A stretch of DNA of 64,000 nucleotides from NCBI GenBank assembly GCA_024274785.1, contig JAJSAM010000039.1:1-64000 (forward strand), written 5' to 3'. This stretch comes from Planctomycetota bacterium (GTDB lineage: Bacteria; Planctomycetota; JAJSAM01). The notes below the pieces were generated by a model. It had not been told where the DNA came from, searched no databases, and worked only from the letters and a program-made list of their open reading frames with translations. Positions 60,265 to 64,000 of the stretch are shown here, piece by piece; within the stretch, counting starts at the first letter, position 1; every line of letters starts with the position of its first letter. The translations under genes were made by a program, and so were the position numbers.

Positions 60265-60776
60265 TCGACACCGAGCACGCGGTCTTCCTCGACCGGGACG
60301 GAACGCTGATCGAGGATCCCGGCTACCTGTCGGATCCGGCCAAAGTCCGGGTTCTGCCCGGTGTCCCCGATGCGCTCCGGCGCCTGAAGGACGCGGGGTA
60401 CCTCCTGATCATCACCACGAACCAGTCCGGGATCGGGCGGGGGCTCTACACCGAACGCGACTACGAACTCGTGACCGATGCGGTGCAGTCCGAACTCGGG
60501 GTGGAACTCGACGGCGTGTACCACTGTCCGCATACGCCGAGCAGCGGCTGCTCCTGCCGCAAGCCCGCGCCGGGAATGCTGCTTCGCGCGGCGAGGGATC
60601 ACCACGTCGAGTTCGTTCACTCCTGGATGGTGGGGGATGGAGAGCGCGACGTGATGGCCGGCCTGGCGCTCGGGTGCCGGGGAATCTACGTCGGCCGGAA
60701 TCCCACGCCGCCGGGGGCGCATCGGGCCGCGGACCTAGGGGAGGCGACGGAGTTCATCCTCTCGGTGCGCAAATGA
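60261..60776 (+). CDS. gmhB: D-glycero-beta-D-manno-heptose-1,7-bisphosphate 7-phosphatase
   Basis: A 171-residue HAD phosphatase: nucleophile motif FLDRDGTLIEDPGYL, TNQSGIGRGLYTERDYE and the zinc-loop CPHTPSSGCSCRKPAPGM, with WMVGDGERDVMAG as the last motif. It removes the 7-phosphate between the two HldE steps. ATGA overlaps on both sides place it in one operon with hldE. Confidence 0.95.
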   Translation: MIDTEHAVFLDRDGTLIEDPGYLSDPAKVRVLPGVPDALRRLKDAGYLLIITTNQSGIGRGLYTERDYELVTDAVQSELGVELDGVYHCPHTPSSGCSCRKPAPGMLLRAARDHHVEFVHSWMVGDGERDVMAGLALGCRGIYVGRNPTPPGAHRAADLGEATEFILSVRK

Positions 60777-61768
60777 CCGCGCGTGATGTCGGGCGCCTCT
60801 GCGCGATCGTCGACGCCTTCAACGGCATTCCCATCGCCGTGGTGGGCGACATGGTCGCCGATCTCTACATCTACGGAGTCCCGGGGCGGGTCTCACGGGA
60901 AGCGCCGGTGCTGGTGCTCACCTTCGAAGGCGAGGAGCTGATTCCGGGCGGCGCGGCGAATACCACGAACAACCTCGCCGCACTCGGGGCGGAGGTCCAC
61001 CCGATCGGTCTGGTGGGCCGCGACCGGGAGGGAAGTGCGGTCATCGAGTATTTCGAGGAGCGCGGCGTCGACACCGGCGGACTGATCCCCGTGACCGGCT
61101 GGCGGACCATCACCAAGACCCGCGTTCTCGCCGGTGCGCCGACCCGACTGAAGCACCAGCTCGTGCGAATCGACCGGGAACCGGAGGGCGCCATTCCTCC
61201 CGAGGCGCACGCCGGAATCCTGGAAGCGGTACGCAACATCGCGCCCACGATGAAGGGTTTCGTGTTCAGCGACTACGGCTACGGTGTGGCTGCGCCGGGC
61301 GTGGCCGCCATGCTCGACTGCGTGCGCGTGGCGGACTCCCGCTCGAACATCACGGACTACCGGGGCTTTACCGCGATCACTCCGAATGACGAGGAGGTGG
61401 CCGCGGCGGTGGGGCATCCGGTGCGCACCGAGGGACAGGTGCGCAAGGCCGGCCAGGTGTTGCTCGATCAGAGCGGCGTCGAGAACGTGATCATCACCCG
61501 TGGGAACCAGGGTATGGCTCTCTTCAAGCGCGAAGGTGGCGAGCTTTTCCTCGCGGCTTCCGGCACGGAGGAGGTGACCGACGTCACCGGCGCGGGCGAT
61601 ACGGTCACCGGAGTACTGGCCCTGGCGCTGGCTGGGGGAGCGAGTCCCGAGGACGCCACCGCGCTCGCCAATCACGCCGCCGGCGTCGTGGTGACGCGGG
61701 CCGGGGCCGCCACTCTGACCCGGGATGAATTGAAAGAGAAGGTGGAGGCTGGCCCGCCATTCTCATGA
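60773..61768 (+). CDS. Heptose kinase-type PfkB protein (HldE domain 1 alone, second copy)
   Basis: A 331-residue ribokinase-fold protein matching only the kinase half of HldE: VVGDMVADLYIYGVPGRVSREA, LIPGGAANTTNNLAALGAEV, GFVFSDYGYG and DVTGAGDTVTG. ATG overlaps the gmhB stop. It is paralogous to hldE at 58786 and is separated from its apparent adenylyltransferase partner by a 203-bp inverted-repeat element, whose left arm forms its last codons. Could phosphorylate a heptose or a related sugar. Confidence 0.8.
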   Translation: MTARDVGRLCAIVDAFNGIPIAVVGDMVADLYIYGVPGRVSREAPVLVLTFEGEELIPGGAANTTNNLAALGAEVHPIGLVGRDREGSAVIEYFEERGVDTGGLIPVTGWRTITKTRVLAGAPTRLKHQLVRIDREPEGAIPPEAHAGILEAVRNIAPTMKGFVFSDYGYGVAAPGVAAMLDCVRVADSRSNITDYRGFTAITPNDEEVAAAVGHPVRTEGQVRKAGQVLLDQSGVENVIITRGNQGMALFKREGGELFLAASGTEEVTDVTGAGDTVTGVLALALAGGASPEDATALANHAAGVVVTRAGAATLTRDELKEKVEAGPPFS

Positions 61769-61951
61769 GGGCGCGCGCCGCGTTTCATGAACGGCGGAAA
61801 CCACCAGAGGTTGTGTTGCGTGCTCGCGGGTTGCGACAATGGGGAGGTCTGTCTGAGGAGACAGGCGCGGATGCTGCGCCTGGAAGACCGACGCCGCGAT
61901 GCGCCGCGACCGCTCCTCAGATCGTGTGTTCTCATGAGAAAGGCGGGCCAG
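61749..61951. mobile_element. 203-bp element bounded by 21-bp inverted repeats (MITE-like)
   Basis: The left arm 61749-61769 (CTGGCCCGCC-ATT-CTCATGAG) and the right arm 61931-61951 are inverted copies differing at one position (20/21). The 161-bp interior has no gene but a perfect hairpin CTGTCT-GAGG-AGACAG (61849-61864). It lies exactly between the two parts of a second HldE-like gene pair. No transposase is inside, so it would be a non-autonomous element or a strong RNA structure. Confidence 0.6.
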
Positions 61952-61953
61952 GC

Positions 61954-62430
61954 GTGACGGCACGGTTTATCGCGGACCATCGGGAACTCAAGGTGGAGAT
62001 CGACCGGCTCCGGAGCGAAGGCGCCGAGGTGGTTTTCGCCAACGGTTGCTTCGACCTGATCCACGTCGGGCACATCCGCTATCTCCGCGGGGCGAGGGCG
62101 GAGGGGGATATCCTCCTGGTGGCGCTCAACGACGACGCATCCGTCCGGCGCAACAAGGGAGAGTCCCGCCCGGTTCAACCGGAACAGGAGCGCGTCGAGG
62201 TGCTTGCCGCCCTCGAGATGGTGGACCTGATCACTCTCTTCAACGAACCGACGGTCGACGGCCTCCTCGACCTGTTGCGTCCTGACGTGCATGCGAAAGG
62301 CACCGACTATACCCTCGAGTCCGTACCCGAGCGCGACACGGTCCTCGCCTACGGTGGGCGTATCGCCATCGTCGGGGATCCCAAGGACCATTCCTCGACC
62401 TCGCTTCTCGAGGCGATCAGGGAGCCGTGA
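61954..62430 (+). CDS. Heptose-1-phosphate adenylyltransferase-type protein (HldE domain 2 alone)
   Basis: A 158-residue nucleotidyltransferase matching HldE's second half: VFANGCFDLIHVGHIRYLRG, RRNKGESRPVQPEQERVEVL and SSTSLLEAIREP. GTG start at 61954 just after the inverted-repeat element; its stop overlaps the next ATG. With the kinase at 60773 it would form a complete but split second HldE. Confidence 0.85.
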   Translation: MTARFIADHRELKVEIDRLRSEGAEVVFANGCFDLIHVGHIRYLRGARAEGDILLVALNDDASVRRNKGESRPVQPEQERVEVLAALEMVDLITLFNEPTVDGLLDLLRPDVHAKGTDYTLESVPERDTVLAYGGRIAIVGDPKDHSSTSLLEAIREP

Positions 62431-63857
62431 GTTTCAACGCCGCGGAAGCCAACGACCCCGCGCTGCTCCGAGCGGGGATCACGGACTTCCATTCCGCGAT
62501 GTCATATACCGGGGGGCTGTTGATCGCCGCCCACCGGGGGCGCTCGGTCGTCCGCATCGAGGGCGGGCTCTTCCTGAAGCGCTTCATCGGCAAGGTGCGC
62601 GAGGCCCGGCGGGAGCGCGAAGCTCTGAGAACCCTCGCGGCCGGACCCGGTCCCGATCCGGTTCCGCTACGGGCATGGGGCGAGGAGAAGGGGCGCGCGT
62701 TCCTCGTCACCGCCTCGCCGCCATCCACCCTGCCGCTGCCGGAAGCCCTCGGCGTACTCGAAGGGGAATCGCGTCGGGAACTGGCGTGGCAACTCGGCCG
62801 GCGCATCCGGGAGTTGCACGACCGGGGTTTCACCTGTCCCGATCTCCTCGCGCATCACCTGCTGGTGGGGCCTCCGGACCGGGTCTACCTGATCGACGCC
62901 GCCCGACTCGGCCGACGCACCGGGGTTCGCGCGAGGGTGCGCGACCTCGCGGAACTCATGATCACCGCTCCGTTCGGCAGCACCCGGCGGACCGATGCGA
63001 TCCGCTTCCTGGCGGCTTACCTGCGGCGCCGCCCCAGCCGGGACCGCTCGTCTTTTCAGACCGTCCGGGAGGAGCATCGCCGGTTGGAACTGCGAGGCCG
63101 TCATCGCCGGGGCCGCGTGACGGCCCGGCCCGCGGCGCGCGGGGTTCTCGAAACCGCGGGGATCACCGGTTTCGATGACCTGATGGAGTACCGGGGCGCC
63201 GGAGCCGAACGCCTGCGCACTCTTCCAGACCGTGAGAACTGGCGGATGGAACTCTCCGGGCGCGTTTTTTTCGTGAAGCGCCACCGGAAGGTCGGCGGGA
63301 TGAAGGAGACACCGGCCGCGGCCGAGTGGGGGGCCATCGACCTCTTCCGCCGATCCGGGATCCGGGCCATGCGCCGCTTCGCGCTCGGGGAGGATGTCGA
63401 CCGCGGCTCGACGATCTGGGTGGAGCGCGCCGCCGGCCGTCCCCTCGACGACCTGTTGCGTCTCGAGAAGATCCCGGATCCGCTGCGACGTGAGCTGGTC
63501 CTCGAGGCCGCCGCCATCCTCGGCCGGATGCGCCGTTTCGAGATCCACCATCGCGACATGTACTGCTGCCACCTGATCGCGGATCGCCACGCGCCGGCCG
63601 GGGAGCGGCTGACGGTGATCGATCTCCAGCGGGTGCGCCAGCGTTCAGGGCTCAGGGAGCGCTGGTACGTCAAGGACGTGGCGCAGCTTCTCCATTCCGC
63701 CCCTCGCCCCCTGGTCACCCGTGCGGACCTCGCTCGGTTCCTGCGCCGCTACTTCAACGTTGGCAAACTCGGCCCGCGCGAGAAGTCCTTCGCCCGGAAG
63801 GTGGCGAAGAAGGCCGAGTCGATCGCCCGCCGAAATCGCGAACCCTTCGAGAAGTGA
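62427..63857 (+). CDS. Tandem LPS kinase-like (WaaP/Kdo/InaA) protein
   Basis: A 476-residue protein with two eukaryotic-like kinase folds. The first (about 1-220) has VVRIEGGLFLKRF (Lys), LHDRGFTCPDLLAHHLLVG and VYLIDAARLGRR; the HRD-type catalytic motif is altered. The second (about 245-470) has RVFFVKRHRKV, HHRDMYCCHLIAD and LTVIDLQRVRQRS, which keeps the Asp/Asn-like layout and may be active. Family members phosphorylate LPS core sugars. Two tandem kinase domains in one chain is unusual; I infer one active and one regulatory or degenerate unit. Confidence 0.75.
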   Translation: MSFNAAEANDPALLRAGITDFHSAMSYTGGLLIAAHRGRSVVRIEGGLFLKRFIGKVREARREREALRTLAAGPGPDPVPLRAWGEEKGRAFLVTASPPSTLPLPEALGVLEGESRRELAWQLGRRIRELHDRGFTCPDLLAHHLLVGPPDRVYLIDAARLGRRTGVRARVRDLAELMITAPFGSTRRTDAIRFLAAYLRRRPSRDRSSFQTVREEHRRLELRGRHRRGRVTARPAARGVLETAGITGFDDLMEYRGAGAERLRTLPDRENWRMELSGRVFFVKRHRKVGGMKETPAAAEWGAIDLFRRSGIRAMRRFALGEDVDRGSTIWVERAAGRPLDDLLRLEKIPDPLRRELVLEAAAILGRMRRFEIHHRDMYCCHLIADRHAPAGERLTVIDLQRVRQRSGLRERWYVKDVAQLLHSAPRPLVTRADLARFLRRYFNVGKLGPREKSFARKVAKKAESIARRNREPFEK

Positions 63858-63864
63858 TGCGCGA

Positions 63865-63870
63865 TATCAT
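63865..63870 (+). promoter_or_regulatory. Candidate -10 element of the last gene, leaderless
   Basis: TATCAT ends 6 nt before the ATG at 63877; no Shine-Dalgarno is present. Confidence 0.4.
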
Positions 63871-63876
63871 CCCCTG

Positions 63877-64000
63877 ATGAGGATCGCCTTCGTCATCGAT
63901 CACCACCGGCCCGGCAAGGGCGGGCTCGAGGTCTGGCTCGCGGGAATCGAAAAGCACCTCGTCACGGCCGGGGACGTCGTCGAATTCGTGACGCACGAGA
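63877..64000 (+). CDS. Glycosyltransferase (GT4-like), 5' end only
   Basis: The first 41 codons read MRIAFVIDHHRPGKGGLEVW then LAGIEKHLVTAGDVVEFVT, the N-terminus of family-4 glycosyltransferases, in which GG-E near residue 16 helps bind the donor. The gene runs off the window. It follows the LPS-kinase gene and fits a role in LPS core assembly. Confidence 0.7.
   Translation, partial: MRIAFVIDHHRPGKGGLEVWLAGIEKHLVTAGDVVEFVTHE

Overview
The window is high-GC, densely coded DNA from a Gram-negative bacterium. Evidence for an outer membrane with LPS: lpxK, an LpxL-type acyltransferase, a heptose pathway (hldE, gmhB and a second split hldE copy) and LPS-kinase-like genes. Many products carry Sec or lipoprotein signals, and there is a nickel superoxide dismutase, a PNGase F-like secreted protein, a SUMF1-type protein and a sulfatase-like lipoprotein. 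Gene style suggests an environmental lineage such as Planctomycetota or a neighbouring phylum; this is an inference, because there is no rRNA or other decisive marker here. No tRNA, rRNA, CRISPR array or prophage was seen. The only RNA gene recognised is rnpB (RNase P RNA).

Layout. 1-3.3 kb is an insertion-sequence graveyard: an intact DDE transposase, a truncated second transposase, and IS21 istA/istB fragments. 3.3-8.8 kb holds an orphan DUF5615 toxin fragment, Ni-SOD, a PNGase F-like/PDZ secreted protein, and a Na/phosphate symporter with its PhoU-like partner. 8.9-12.7 kb is a run of secreted proteins (one interrupted by an in-frame TAA) ending in rsmG. 12.8-18.3 kb has a lipoprotein, rho, a response regulator bracketed by inverted copies of a repeat, rnpB, and a PAS histidine kinase. 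18.3-25.5 kb carries acyl-CoA synthetase, fabF, a GNAT, a PLP decarboxylase and a two-gene nucleotidyltransferase (AbiEii-like) module.

25.5-40.1 kb is the centrepiece: two divergent operons that together encode the reductive (or reversible) citrate half-cycle. Leftward: ferredoxin, then two complete sets of 2-oxoacid:ferredoxin oxidoreductase subunits (A2-B2-C2-C1-A1-B1). Rightward: isocitrate dehydrogenase-like, an HD-domain protein, a fused LeuC-LeuD hydratase, a second separate LeuC + LeuD pair, and both subunits of an ATP-citrate lyase. This would run succinyl-CoA + CO2 to 2-oxoglutarate, then isocitrate, then citrate, then acetyl-CoA + oxaloacetate (or the reverse). KorB2 contains an in-frame amber codon before a conserved tail.

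40.4-53.8 kb: glutaryl-CoA dehydrogenase, a lipoprotein-like protein convergent and overlapping with a sulfatase-like protein, a heterodimeric ABC exporter translationally coupled to a TIGR03960-type radical SAM protein, a SUMF1-domain protein and a LysM protein. 53.8-64 kb: IS110 and IS66 remnants around envelope genes, then lpxK, lpxL-like, an uncharacterised gene, hldE, gmhB, a second heptose kinase and a second adenylyltransferase separated by a 21-bp inverted-repeat element, a tandem LPS-kinase-like protein and the start of a glycosyltransferase.

Sequence-level themes: a dispersed GC-rich repeat (at least four copies) sitting mostly right after stop codons; several SD-less genes with a TANNNT hexamer 6-7 nt before the start codon, suggesting leaderless transcripts; and two genes broken by single in-frame stop codons.
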